A stretch of DNA of 64,000 nucleotides, from assembly GCF_002003265.1 (NCBI RefSeq), contig NZ_CP019687.1, positions 1,116,001 to 1,180,000 of the forward strand, in the 5' to 3' direction. The notes below the pieces were generated by a model, which searched no databases, was not told the origin of the DNA, and saw nothing but the letters and a program-made list of their open reading frames with translations. The stretch comes from Paenibacillus larvae subsp. larvae (GTDB lineage Bacteria > Bacillota > Bacilli > Paenibacillales > NBRC-103111). The translations under genes were made by a program, and so were the position numbers. Of the stretch, positions 9,799-19,946 are shown piece after piece; position 1 is the first letter of the stretch, and the number at the start of each line of letters is the position of its first letter.

Positions 9799-10239
9799 TT
9801 ATTTCAGATGGCGTATTTGCAATTCATGAAAGTTACCATTCCTCATCTTGGGCATTTTAATTTGCAAATATCCTTCTTTGAATGAAGCCTTGCTCTTGTG
9901 AGGGATAATAGAAGCAGGCAATGATATCAATTTCCCTTCATCCTGGCCTGGCCATCCTTCTATTTTAATTTGATTGTTGTTTAAAGAAACGGACAAATCT
10001 TCAATGTGAACCTGCTTCGGGATTTTCATCCTTGCAACCAAATCGTTATGCAGTTCAAAAACATCACAGGGAACCTCACGGCTTCCCTCCTTAGCCTGCC
10101 GAATCACATTCTTCACGTAATTTTCTACTTTTGCCGGATCCAAATCAAGCGGATTGCCTAGGTCATTAAAAGGAAATTTATTTTGAAAAAACGGATCCTG
10201 CAAGACCCAGTCATGCTCCCCAATTCTTCCCTTGTCCAT
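9799..10239 (-). CDS. Hsp20/alpha-crystallin-like protein, probably spore associated
   Basis: A 146-residue protein. The C-terminal ~90 residues have the beta-sandwich pattern of small heat-shock proteins (CDVFELHNDLVARMKIPKQV, then NNNQIKIEG and GYLQIKMPK), weaker than in classical Hsp20 and without the IxI tail. The N-terminal third is acidic-aromatic (DWVLQDPFFQNKFPFNDLG). It is divergent from the gerP operon, and similar proteins sit next to gerP in other Bacillales, so a role in the spore is likely but inferred. Confidence 0.7.
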   Translation of the reverse strand: MDKGRIGEHDWVLQDPFFQNKFPFNDLGNPLDLDPAKVENYVKNVIRQAKEGSREVPCDVFELHNDLVARMKIPKQVHIEDLSVSLNNNQIKIEGWPGQDEGKLISLPASIIPHKSKASFKEGYLQIKMPKMRNGNFHELQIRHLK

Positions 10240-10296
10240 AGTAGCCCTCCTTTCATCTTCCCATACTTATTTTATGCGGTAAAGGAAATTGGAGTG

Positions 10297-10324
10297 ACCC
10301 TGGGATAAAAGTCTACATACAATG
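10297..10324 (+). promoter_or_regulatory. Possible sigma-K promoter of the gerP operon
   Basis: AC at 10297 and CATACAATG at 10316 are 17 bases apart, close to the sigma-K pattern AC-N16/17-CATANNNTA. In Bacillus, gerP is a late mother-cell sigma-K operon, which fits. The last position of the -10 element deviates. Confidence 0.45.
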
Positions 10325-10357
10325 ATAAAGAGCATTATGTTTACAGGAGGGGGAGCG

Positions 10358-10591
10358 ATGCCTTCAATTGTCGGAAATATTAAAATTAACAGTGTCGGCC
10401 CAAGCTCCAATGTCCAGATCGGTGATTCAGCTTCAATTATACTCAGCAGTAGCACAAAATCTTATGCAGGAGCCAACTCTTTTGTAACAGGGGATGAGAT
10501 CGGTACGATTATCAGATATAACCAGGCCAGCAGCACAAATACCAATGACCCGGATGTGGTGGATAGTGATGGCAGACAACAAATCGTGTAA
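10358..10591 (+). CDS. gerPA: GerPA/GerPF-family spore germination protein
   Basis: A 77-residue protein starting MPSIVGNIKINSVGPSSNVQ then IGDSASI, the GerPA/GerPF pattern, and ending with the NDPDVVDSD motif near the C-terminus. GerP proteins are laid into the coat and help germinants pass through it. ATG 10358 is preferred because AGGAGGGGG precedes it. Being first in an A-B-C-D-E order points to gerPA; GerPF is very similar, so the letter is not certain. Confidence 0.85.
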   Translation: MPSIVGNIKINSVGPSSNVQIGDSASIILSSSTKSYAGANSFVTGDEIGTIIRYNQASSTNTNDPDVVDSDGRQQIV

Positions 10592-10811
10592 TCTCAGCTC
10601 ATTTACTGTGAATCAGACGATTACAATTCATCAGATACGGATTGAAGTGATCAGCAACTCTTCTGTATTTCATATCGGAACTGCGGGAGTCATTAAATCT
10701 CTTTCCAATATATACAATACAGGAGGATTTACTGCGCCAGCCCCGCAATTCGGCCAAGATGCCTCCCACTTGCCGTACTCCCCTATGGTTCCATTGCCGC
10801 CGCTTCGATAA
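10569..10811 (+). CDS. gerPB: GerPB-like spore germination protein
   Basis: About 80 residues. FTVNQTITIHQIRIEVISNS and SVFHIGTAGVIKSLSN followed by NTGGFTAPAPQF are typical of GerPB. The tail is Pro-rich (SPMVPLPPLR). ATG 10569 lies inside the end of gerPA in another frame; no strong ribosome site is seen, so translational coupling is likely. An in-frame GTG slightly downstream is an alternative. Confidence 0.8.
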   Translation: MADNKSCNLSSFTVNQTITIHQIRIEVISNSSVFHIGTAGVIKSLSNIYNTGGFTAPAPQFGQDASHLPYSPMVPLPPLR

Positions 10812-10873
10812 AAATGAAGTTTCCAGTATGTGTCCTTTTTTCCTCCATATAATGTGTTAAGGAGGGAACACAG

Positions 10874-11456
10874 ATGGATTATTACAGCTATCAGCAGCTT
10901 ATTTTCCAGATTCAGTGGCTTTTGGAAAAAACTCTGTTGCTGGATGATCGCTTGTCCCAATTGCAATCCGATATAGATAACATCAAGCAACGCAATCCGA
11001 CAAGCATAGATAGAATACCATTTTGACCAATTGAAGATCGAAAGACTGGATGGCACATTAAACATCGGCCTTACACCGAACGGAGGCAAATCGTTAGACG
11101 ACCTCACTGTTAACGGGCAACCTCTCGATCAGATGAACATCCGGGATAACGGGAATTCGCATATTCATCAACAGCTAATCCGTTATCTTTATGAACAAGT
11201 ACCCGAGAAAATACGCAAATGGAGTGAGGCACACCAGGCGGATGCAAGTGAAATAACCCCTGCCATCTTAACGGATATTCACCAACAGCTCGATGAAAGA
11301 ATCCGCTATTATATGCATGCCGTATCAGACGAAAACCAAAAAGCAGACCAGATAGATGAGGAAAGTGTGAAAATGTCCGTTTTTGAAAAGGTTAAGCACG
11401 ATATTGACACGGCAGTGGAACAATACATCAGTAAAACATTTAAACAAGGAGGGTGA
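10874..11456 (+). pseudogene. gerPC: GerPC, broken by a frameshift near 11015
   Basis: A ribosome site GGAGGG precedes ATG 10874. The first 50 codons encode a coiled coil (LEKTLLLDDRLSQLQSDIDN) and stop at TGA 11024. The rest continues one frame over as YHFDQLKIERLDGTLNIGL and runs to 11456. The family has IERIEYKFDQLKIE here. Adding one more copy of GAATA at 11013-11017 restores SIDRIEYHFDQLKIE, so loss of one copy of a 5-base tandem repeat explains the break. In Bacillus GerPC helps localise the other GerP proteins. Confidence 0.8.
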
Positions 11457-11462
11457 TAGGAA

Positions 11463-11642
11463 ATGAAGTTAACTGTTATTAATAAAGATATTTATGTAAA
11501 CAAAATAAAAGTTATCGGAGTTGCGAGTTCTTCCGTTTTACTTGTGGGAGACAGCCAGGTCATTACATGCAGTTCGGCCTTTGATACTCCTCCCGAATCC
11601 GTTCTGACAGGCCCGCTGGTCCCCTTGGCTTCCCCTATATAA
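11463..11642 (+). CDS. gerPD: GerPD-like spore germination protein
   Basis: A 59-residue protein, MKLTVINKDIYVNKIKVIGV then ASSSVLLVGDSQVITCSSAFDTPPES, matching small GerPD proteins in size, strand pattern and place in the operon. The AGGAGGG at 11448 ahead of ATG 11463 overlaps the end of gerPC. Confidence 0.85.
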   Translation: MKLTVINKDIYVNKIKVIGVASSSVLLVGDSQVITCSSAFDTPPESVLTGPLVPLASPI

Positions 11643-11649
11643 AACAGTC

Positions 11650-12072
11650 ATGAAACGAATTTCATGTGTAACTAATATCCTCATAAATAATATAGATAAC
11701 AGTTCCACATTCATTTGTGGGGATACTGGACGAATCGGGGCCAAGAGCAATGTATTTGCTTTACATCGTGAAGTTCCCGTTTTTATCGAAGATGAAGGAA
11801 ATTTCTCGGACTATAAGGTTTTCTCCAAAAAGATTCCCACTATTCCTTTGGATGAAAATCTCGAGCAAGAGGTGCTGAATCTTTCCCCCCGCATTAAAGT
11901 GGGGCAAATCAAAGTTAACAGCATTTCAACTTCCGCTTCCTTTCAGGTGGGAAGCAACCATCGCATGGATTTGGAGAGCCGTATCGTAAATATCAGGCAG
12001 TTTGTGGATGCGCCTCCTTCTTTAAAAAGATACAAAGGTGTGATTATAATCCCAAAGCCGCCGGTTAAATAA
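11650..12072 (+). CDS. gerPE: GerPE-like spore germination protein
   Basis: A 140-residue protein. RISCVTNILINNIDNSSTFI followed by CGDTGRIGAKSNVFALHRE, and a second similar unit VGQIKVNSISTSASFQVGSN, are typical of GerPE. It lies eight bases after gerPD and is the last gene before a terminator; no separate gerPF follows. Confidence 0.85.
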   Translation: MKRISCVTNILINNIDNSSTFICGDTGRIGAKSNVFALHREVPVFIEDEGNFSDYKVFSKKIPTIPLDENLEQEVLNLSPRIKVGQIKVNSISTSASFQVGSNHRMDLESRIVNIRQFVDAPPSLKRYKGVIIIPKPPVK

Positions 12073-12108
12073 CAGGTGTTACACGAATGATAATTAGACA
12101 ATGAAAAA

Positions 12109-12140
12109 AACGATCGCGTCATTGAAGGACAGCGATCGTT
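12109..12140. terminator. Bidirectional terminator between gerP and sigA
   Basis: AACGATCGC and GCGATCGTT form a perfect 9-base stem, with A-run before and T-run after, so it can work for both convergent transcripts. Confidence 0.85.
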
Positions 12141-12157
12141 TTTTATTTTTTCGATGG

Positions 12158-13261
12158 TTAGTCTAAAAAGTCCTTTAATCTCTTACTTCTGCTTGGGTGT
12201 CTTAGTTTCCGAAGGGCTTTCGCCTCAATCTGCCTGATCCGTTCACGGGTAACACCGAACACTTTTCCCACTTCTTCAAGCGTGCGCGAACGCCCATCTT
12301 CAAGCCCAAACCGGAGGCGTAATACGTTCTCCTCCCGTTCGGTTAATGTATCCAAGACGTGCTCCAGCTGTTCTTTTAACAATTCGTATGAAGCAGCGTC
12401 CGCCGGAGCCAATGCGTCCTGATCTTCGATAAAATCTCCAAGATTGGAGTCATTTTCTTCCCCGATCGGTGTTTCAAGTGAAACCGGCTCCTGGGAAATT
12501 TTCATGATTTCTCTCACTTTATCTGTGGAGAGTTCCATTTCCTTGGCAATTTCTTCAGGGGTTGGTTCGCGCCCGAGTTCTAGGAGGAGTTGTCTGGAAA
12601 CGCGGATCAGTTTATTGATGGTTTCTACCATATGAACCGGGATTCGAATCGTTCTGGCCTGGTCTGCAATGGCACGCGTAATCGCTTGCCGAATCCACCA
12701 GGTTGCATAGGTACTGAACTTATATCCCTTAGTATAGTCAAATTTCTCTACTGCTTTCATTAGTCCCATGTTACCTTCTTGAATCAGATCCAGGAACAGC
12801 ATACCGCGTCCCACATACCGCCTGGCTATGCTGACAACTAGGCGCAGGTTGGCCTCAGCTAATCTCTGTTTCGCTTCCTCGTCACCTTCCATAATCCGTT
12901 TGGCAAGTTCGATTTCATCATCGGCTGTAAGAAGGTGAACACGTCCAATCTCTTTTAAGTACATCCGTACGGAATCATTGAGACTACCTGCCGGCAGCGT
13001 CAGATCATCCTCGTCCAAAGAACCTTTTGTTTGGTTCCCGGGTTCAGGATTATCATCTGTTTCATTTTCCACTTCAATGCCAAGCTCGGCAAGCAATTCG
13101 AAAAATTCATCGATTTGTTCCGGCTCTTGATCAAAAGGGGCGAGCTTCTCTATGATCTCTTTATAAGTCAGCGAGGAGTGTTGTTTTCCTGATTCGATTA
13201 ATTGTTCCTTCGCCCTTTCAAGCGTAAGTCTAGTCTCTACTTTCCCATCTTCATTCGCCAT
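12158..13261 (-). CDS. rpoD: Primary sigma factor sigma-A of RNA polymerase
   Basis: A 367-residue housekeeping sigma factor with all expected parts: region 1.1 at the N-terminus, region 1.2 ([16 protein letters not shown]), regions 2.1-2.4 ([40 protein letters not shown]), region 3, and region 4 ([38 protein letters not shown]). ATG 13261 is chosen because GGAG lies 8 bases upstream; an upstream ATG at 13273 directly abuts GGGAGG and is less likely. The usual dnaG neighbour is not upstream here, which is unusual for Bacillales. Confidence 0.97.
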   Translation of the reverse strand: MANEDGKVETRLTLERAKEQLIESGKQHSSLTYKEIIEKLAPFDQEPEQIDEFFELLAELGIEVENETDDNPEPGNQTKGSLDEDDLTLPAGSLNDSVRMYLKEIGRVHLLTADDEIELAKRIMEGDEEAKQRLAEANLRLVVSIARRYVGRGMLFLDLIQEGNMGLMKAVEKFDYTKGYKFSTYATWWIRQAITRAIADQARTIRIPVHMVETINKLIRVSRQLLLELGREPTPEEIAKEMELSTDKVREIMKISQEPVSLETPIGEENDSNLGDFIEDQDALAPADAASYELLKEQLEHVLDTLTEREENVLRLRFGLEDGRSRTLEEVGKVFGVTRERIRQIEAKALRKLRHPSRSKRLKDFLD

Positions 13262-13337
13262 GTTCAGCTCCATCCTCCCATAAAAAATTCCCCGAAAAAA
13301 TGTTTTCTTTTTGTTGGATCGACCCCTTCTTTTGTAG

Positions 13338-13366
13338 TTGACAAAAAGGTTGCGGTATGTTATATT
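13338..13366 (+). promoter_or_regulatory. Strong sigma-A promoter divergent from sigA
   Basis: TTGACA at 13338-13343, 17-base spacer, TATATT at 13361-13366. It points away from sigA into a short leader-like region. Confidence 0.7.
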
Positions 13367-13372
13367 ATATTA

Positions 13373-13465
13373 GTGTAAAATTGTTTCGTATACGTGATTT
13401 TAACATAATTTTATTAGGAGTTCAACTTATGCCTCTTGCCTTCCTGCTTTGCGGGAAGGTTTTTT
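13373..13465 (+). ncRNA. Candidate ~93-nt small RNA or short leader
   Basis: Starts just after a consensus promoter and ends at a strong terminator: a 9-base stem CCTTCCTGC/GCGGGAAGG with a TTT loop followed by six T. Inside is AGGAG and an ATG at 13430, so a tiny peptide reading through the hairpin is also possible. No known RNA family recognised. Confidence 0.4.
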
Positions 13466-13714
13466 CATGTTTAGAACGGTGTACAGAAGAAATTCCGGAA
13501 GGTATCCGGGATTGGATAATGCCAAAAAGGATGACCGCGATCCGAGGACCACGGTCACTGAAAAAAGGCTGTGCATAATCTGCCATGCAAAAACCTGATT
13601 GAGCAGCTAATGTCATATTCCCTTCTAAAGGAGATTGATCTCAGAATGGAACCCCTTTTGCCCGAAGAGCATATTGTGGTTCTATAGGCTATTATCACGA
13701 TTCGGAGGTTCAAT

Positions 13715-14616
13715 ATGGACACATATCCGTTATATCCTTATTTAGGTTCGAAAACTAAATGTGAAGAAAAGCCAGTCGCTTTTCCGCCTCAGCATCAGGA
13801 TATCCAGCCCGGCCTGGAATATATCATGTCTCCAAGACCGATATATGAAAATCCTTCTTATAGAGGGAGTAATAAGCTTTCTGGACGGGTTGCGGTCATT
13901 ACTGGAGGGGATAGCGGGATTGGAAGGGCTACTGCTGTCGCTTTTGCCAAGGAAGGTGCCGATGTAACAATCGTCTATCTTTATGAAGATGCCGATGCGG
14001 TGGAAACGCGGAGAAAGATTGAACAATTAGGAAGACGATGCCTGAATTTACGCTTGGATCTTCGTTCAAAGGCAGCGTGCTGTTCAGCAATAACAAAAAC
14101 GATGGAATTTTTCGGCAGACTTGATATTCTAGTTAATAATGTAGGGGTTCAATACCCCCAGGAAAGCCTGATGGATATATCGGAGGAGCAACTGGAGCAT
14201 ACATTTCGTACCAATATCTTCTCCTTTTTTTCATGACACAGGCAGCACTGCCACATCTGAAAGCAGGTGATTCCATCATTAATACGGCTTCCGTTACCGC
14301 TTTCCGGGGAGAAAAAACGCTTATTGATTATTCCTCCACCAAAGGAGCCATTGTATCTTTTACCCGATCTTTGGCAATGTCACTTGTAGAGGACGGAATC
14401 CGGGTTAATGCTGTGGCACCAGGCCCTATCTGGACACCATTGACTGTCTCCAGCTTCCCGGCAGAGCGTGTCGCCGTATTTGGGACGGATACTCCTATGA
14501 AACGAGCGGGACAGCCCTTTGAGCTAGCACCCGCTTATGTATATTTAGCAAGTGATGATTCCCGTTATGTAACCGGAGAAACTCTGCATATAAACGGTGG
14601 TGCTTTTATTGCTTGA
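13715..14616 (+). pseudogene. SDR-family oxidoreductase (general-stress GSP39 type), frameshifted
   Basis: The full product would be ~300 residues: a leader (FPPQHQDIQPGLEYIMSPRP), the NAD(P) loop AVITGGDSGIGRATAVA, the active site IDYSSTKGAIVSFTRS with Tyr and Lys intact, and the end SRYVTGETLHINGG. The frame breaks at a T7 run (14225-14231); with eight T it would read FSFFFMTQAALPHLK as in relatives. The first half stops at TGA overlapping an in-frame ATG (ATGA) that opens the second half, so two pieces could be made by coupled translation. A good ribosome site (GGAGG) precedes ATG 13715. Confidence 0.85.
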
Positions 14617-14657
14617 ACCGGATGATGTCAGATCGTGAATTGGATTTATCCCCTTAC

Positions 14658-14701
14658 AAAAAAAGACGCTTCCCTATTTTATAAGGTAAGCGCCTTTTTT
14701 T
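14658..14701. terminator. Bidirectional terminator
   Basis: An imperfect hairpin (gacgcttccct/aggtaagcgcc) is flanked by A7 and T7, between two convergent genes. Confidence 0.75.
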
Positions 14702-14711
14702 GATGGCTGCT

Positions 14712-15249
14712 TTACCACCATCCAGTCATCATAACAACCAGCAGCGCACTTACTGTACCAAGGAAAGAGCCTACCAAACAATCCGAAGGATAGTGATGCC
14801 CCAAGTACACCCTGGACATGCCCACCAAAATGGCTAGAACGAGAAGTACCAGGGAAAACCAGCCAGTCATAAACAGAAAGGGCGTGATAATAGAAAAAAT
14901 AGCTGTAGTATGTCCGGAAGGGAAAGACGGGTCCTTAAGCATTGTCTTGGCCGTATTCACTTGTTCTAAAGCAAGATAAGGCCGGATACGCTTAAACTTT
15001 CTCTTTAATCCAACAGCGAGAAGATGACTTACCGTTAGAGAAATCAGGGCCTGCCCCCCCCGCCCTGCTCCAGGATTCAGGGGCGAATAGAGCAACCGAA
15101 AATGTCATGAGAATGGTAAAGAACGCTCCTCCAAGATGGGTAAGCATACCTAAAACACGATCCAATGCCGAGAAGTTCAGTCTATGGTTAAACCAGAAAA
15201 ACAGTCGCACATCCTGCCTATAAAGCCAGTCCGCATAATTTTGTCTCAA
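14712..15249 (-). pseudogene. PAP2-family membrane phosphatase, frameshifted
   Basis: An integral-membrane lipid phosphatase of the undecaprenyl-diphosphatase/PAP2 type. All three active-site motifs are present: KRIRPYL, PSGHTT, and SRVYLGHHYPSD. The N-terminal half (MRQNYADWLYRQDVRLFFWF) is in another frame. The shift lies in a run of eight C on the plus strand (15054-15061); with seven the frame joins as WSRAGGQALISLTVSH. Full length would be ~178 residues. Confidence 0.85.
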
Positions 15250-15607
15250 GGTGAGTCCCTCCTTTTCTTGCTGTTAAAGGCTTCTCTAAAATCATTTTAT
15301 ACCGGGACTGTTAATTATTTTTTATAGCATGGTTGGGCCAAACATGGTATTCTTATCTTAACCTAAAAGTTGACGCAAAGAAAATATGGAGATTCAACGA
15401 ACTTTCAATCTGACGGCCTAATTTTCAACCACGATTATTCGTTTATTGATAAAGTCATTGTATTGAACCCTTATTACGTTTATTCGCAAGAATGGTTACT
15501 TCAGTAAGAAAAATCCTCCATCTATCCTGTCACTAACGAAATCATCGGAAAGATACTTTCCCTCATTTTAAGTTAATCGAAATGATATCTTAGAAATTTG
15601 GAAAAAA
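15250..15607. other. Intergenic with one unrecognised 45-codon frame
   Basis: A TTG-started frame at 15370-15507 (+) encodes a Tyr-rich peptide containing GLIFNHDYSFIDKVIVLNPY. It has no clear ribosome site and no known relative; it may be a remnant. Nothing else is seen. Confidence 0.3.
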
Positions 15608-15634
15608 CCGCCCCTTTTTATCAAAAAGGAGCGG
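15608..15634 (-). terminator. Terminator of the neutral protease gene
   Basis: The minus strand reads CCGCTCCTTTTT, a short loop, AAAAAGGGGCGG, then TTTTTT; about 50 bases after the protease stop. Confidence 0.85.
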
Positions 15635-15680
15635 CATACTTATACTTTCACTATACGGTTAATACAGAAGTAAAAGGAAT

Positions 15681-17270
<1,590 letters not shown>

Positions 17271-17544
17271 TCATTTTCCTCCTATCAAATTGGTTTTTCT
17301 TGCATAATGAGATTTTCATGCAAGCGTAAAGAAGATCATCTCCTCCTTTCCGTTCTCCCTCTTATCAGTCAATCTATCAATCTGGTATTATTAAGATGGG
17401 GGAACTATGAATTACATATATATTACCATAAACTTACATAAATGGAATACTAGATTTTAAAAAAACAGAAAAAAAATAGACTACCGTCAATGAACTGCAC
17501 CCCATTTGTTAGACACATCTAACAATGGGAGGTGCAGTTTTTAT

Positions 17545-17772
17545 ATGGCAAAATACAGTGTAGAACTAAAATTAAAGGCAGTTTTAGCTTATCTCGGAGG
17601 AAAAGCTTCGTTTCAAACAATTGCTCATCAATTTAAAGGGTCGGTAGAAGCACTAGAAACACGTATTAAGCAGCTTGAAATGGAAAATGCCTATTTAAAA
17701 AAGTTGAATGCCTTAGTTCAAAACAAGGAAAAATCACCAAACAAGACAAAGCACAAGTCGTCTATGAATTAA
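17545..17772 (+). CDS. IS150-group OrfA, shortened
   Basis: 75 residues. The start (MAKYSVELKLKAVLAYLGGK) and the end (ALETRIKQLEMENAYLKKLN, a leucine-zipper-like helix) match OrfA, but relatives are about 170 residues with one or two more helix-turn-helix units between AHQFK and GSVEAL. The missing ~100 residues are an in-frame deletion. OrfA normally binds the ends and is fused to OrfB by -1 frameshifting, here possibly at the GGAAAAATC near 17728. DNA binding is probably impaired. Confidence 0.8.
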   Translation: MAKYSVELKLKAVLAYLGGKASFQTIAHQFKGSVEALETRIKQLEMENAYLKKLNALVQNKEKSPNKTKHKSSMN

Positions 17773-17786
17773 GGCATGAATTTCCG

Positions 17787-18599
17787 GTGAACGATTTAGT
17801 AAAGCTAGCAGGTACTCCACGCAGTACCTATTATCATTTGGTCAAACAAATGAATCGCCCTGATCCAGATGCCGATGTAAAACAAGCCATACAAGCGATT
17901 TATGAAGAACATGAGGGGCGATATGGTTATCGCCGTATTCGTGATGAATTAATGAATCGTGGACAAAAAGTGAATCATAAAAAAGTACAGCGAATCATGA
18001 AAGAATTGGGTTTAACATGTCTTGTTCATATGAAAAAATATAAGTCATATAAAGGGGGAATTGGTAAGATAGCGCCTAATATTTTGAATCGCCAATTTAC
18101 AGCGACAAAACCGTATGAAAAATGGGTGACAGATATCACAGAATTTAAATTATTTGGAGAAAAACTGTATCTATCACCTGTATTAGATTTGTTTAACCGA
18201 GAGATCATTACGTATACAATAGGCTCGCGTCCAACCTATTCCCTTGTTTCAGAGAGGTTAGAACAAGCTTTCGAACGCTTACCTGAAGATCATCGGCTCC
18301 TGATGCATTCAGATCAAGGCTGGCATTATCAAATGAAACAATACTGCCATGCTCTGAAAGAAAGAGGCATCATACAAAGTATGTCTCGAAAAGGCAACTG
18401 TTACGACAATTCAGTGATAGAGAATTTCTTCGGTCTGATGAAATCTGAATTTCTCTACTTAAAAGAATTTAAAAGTATAGAGCATTTTAAAGAAAAACTA
18501 GAGAAATATATCGATTACTATAATAACAAACGTATAAAGGCAAAATTAAAAGGTTTGAGTCCGATACAATATCGAACTCAAACCCAACAAGTTGCCTAA
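17787..18599 (+). CDS. IS150-group OrfB transposase (DDE integrase core)
   Basis: 270 residues from GTG 17787, with the frame open further upstream (KDKAQVVYELRHEFP), as expected if made as an OrfAB fusion. HTH_21 segment (EEHEGRYGYRRIRDELMNRG), then the rve core with Asp in WVTDITEFK, Asp in MHSDQGWHYQ and Glu in CYDNSVIENFFG. Complete in length. Relatives are common in Bacillus and Paenibacillus. Confidence 0.92.
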   Translation: MNDLVKLAGTPRSTYYHLVKQMNRPDPDADVKQAIQAIYEEHEGRYGYRRIRDELMNRGQKVNHKKVQRIMKELGLTCLVHMKKYKSYKGGIGKIAPNILNRQFTATKPYEKWVTDITEFKLFGEKLYLSPVLDLFNREIITYTIGSRPTYSLVSERLEQAFERLPEDHRLLMHSDQGWHYQMKQYCHALKERGIIQSMSRKGNCYDNSVIENFFGLMKSEFLYLKEFKSIEHFKEKLEKYIDYYNNKRIKAKLKGLSPIQYRTQTQQVA

Positions 18600-18705
18600 T
18601 GAACTAACCGTGTCTAACTTTTAGGGGTCACTTCATCAACAGCAGTCTATTTATCAGGAATGAGCCAAAATTCTGCGGGTTGATCCTTTAGGTTTATCAA
18701 TAGTG

Positions 18706-18985
18706 CTAGCCTTTAGCTATTTCCTCCATAACCTCTCTCCAAACAATCTCATGGTCCCATCCCAGTTTCTGAAACACAGCCTCCATCTTTTTTCTTTGAA
18801 CATCACTTAACTTTTTCTCCAGTTTCTTTCCCTTTTCCGTTAAATAAAGCTCTCGAACCCGACGATCGGAAGCAGATGGCTCACTTATGATGTAACCCAT
18901 TTCGGTAAGCTGCTTCATTGGAGCATGCAGCGCCTGTTTCGTTACTTCAAGCGTCTTCAGCAGGGCATTGACACTGATTCCGGGC
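18706..18985 (-). pseudogene. MarR-family regulator, C-terminal remnant
   Basis: Reads VNALLKTLEVTKQALHAPMK then MGYIISEPSASDRRVRELYL, the recognition helix and wing of MarR proteins, and a C-terminal dimer helix. The N-terminal ~50 residues are lost; upstream DNA is directly a decarboxylase remnant on the opposite strand. Confidence 0.75.
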
Positions 18986-19634
18986 TGTCAATCGCTCTAC
19001 GAACGGGAAGTTGCCGGAAAGCCGAAATTTAACCCCTCTTCCTCAGGACCTGTTACTCAAAAACGTTTCTGGGAGAGACTTGGCCAGTTCCTGGATAAAG
19101 GCGATGTGTTATTAGCCGAACAGGGCACGGCTTTCTTCGGAGTATCTACCGTCCCTTTACCGGAATATATTACATTTGTTGGACAGCCGCTGTGGGGATC
19201 TATCGGGGTATACCCTGCCGGCACTTCTGGGCACTTGCCTGGCTTCGCCCGAACGCCGTCACATTCTTATAATTGGGGACGGCTCCTTCCTATTGAATGC
19301 TCAAGAGCTATCGACATTGATGAAGCATAAGCTGAAACCTGTTATTATCCTAATTAACAATAACGGATATACGGTTGAACGTGCTATCCATGGTGCAGAT
19401 CAGGCTTATAACGATATTTACATGTGGCAATATCACCGCCTTCCCGAAGTTTTGGGCGTGCAAAACGACTGTGTAAGTATCCGGATTCAGAATGAAAAAG
19501 AACTGGATGACGCCTTGGTCCAAGCGAAAAATTCGAATAAGCTGATGTTTTTGGAAGTTCGAATGGATGCCATGGATGCACCTGAACTGCTTGTTGACCT
19601 GGGCAAAATGTTCGCCGCCCAAAATGATTATTAA
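18986..19634 (+). pseudogene. Indolepyruvate/pyruvate decarboxylase-like (TPP enzyme), truncated and frameshifted
   Basis: The C-terminal third of a TPP-dependent 2-oxoacid decarboxylase: DVLLAEQGTAFFGVS, FVGQPLWGSIG, then in another frame YTLPALLGTCLASPERRHIL and the TPP/Mg motif GDGSF...INNNGYTVE. The shift falls in a GGGG run at 19205-19208 (three G would keep the frame). The first two thirds are deleted, up to the MarR remnant. Confidence 0.8.
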
Positions 19635-19946
19635 GTGTTGTTATTTCCCTTCATTTGCAATAAACCTGATACTGATTAGATCCGTAGGTTTTCTGTATAG
19701 CTTATTATATATCTTAGCAATAGGAATGTTATATATAAAGATCCTCCATGCTTACCTCATAGCCAAGCTGTTTCAATAGGTAAACAACTGGGCACGCCGA
19801 ACGCCTTCCCTTGTCAACTCTACAACTAAAGAAACCGGATCAGGGCAATCTTTCTCGGCTAAGAGAATCCAGTCCATGATTGAACGGAAAGGAACCTCTT
19901 GTTTTCCCGGCTTTGCGGTTTGATAATCTTTATAACAAAGCGGCAA
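19635..19946. other. Intergenic with an unrecognised minus-strand remnant
   Basis: On the minus strand at about 19925-19750 a frame reads QEVPFRSIMDWILLAEKDCP then SLVVELTREGVRRAQLFTY and, after a one-base shift, LLKQLGYEVSMEDLYI. It looks like the end of a decayed protein gene, but I do not recognise it. Confidence 0.3.

Larger units (their letters stand above)
17491..18635 (+). mobile_element. IS3-family (IS150 group) insertion sequence, orfA internally deleted
   Basis: 1145 bases bounded by imperfect 25-base inverted repeats, TGAACTGCACCCCATTTG and (right end, reverse complement) TGAAGTGACCCCTAAAAG, both continuing TTAGACA. It is flanked by TCAA on both sides (17487-17490 and 18636-18639), a likely target duplication. 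It carries a shortened orfA and an apparently complete orfB with the DDE residues. Just inside the left end, CCCATTTGTTAGA and TCTAACAATGGG form a hairpin covering the orfA ribosome site, typical protection against outside transcription. Confidence 0.92.

Noticed and set aside
13358-13578. 73-codon plus frame beside sigA
   Set aside because: It crosses a strong intrinsic terminator and starts within the promoter; product not protein-like beyond the first residues.
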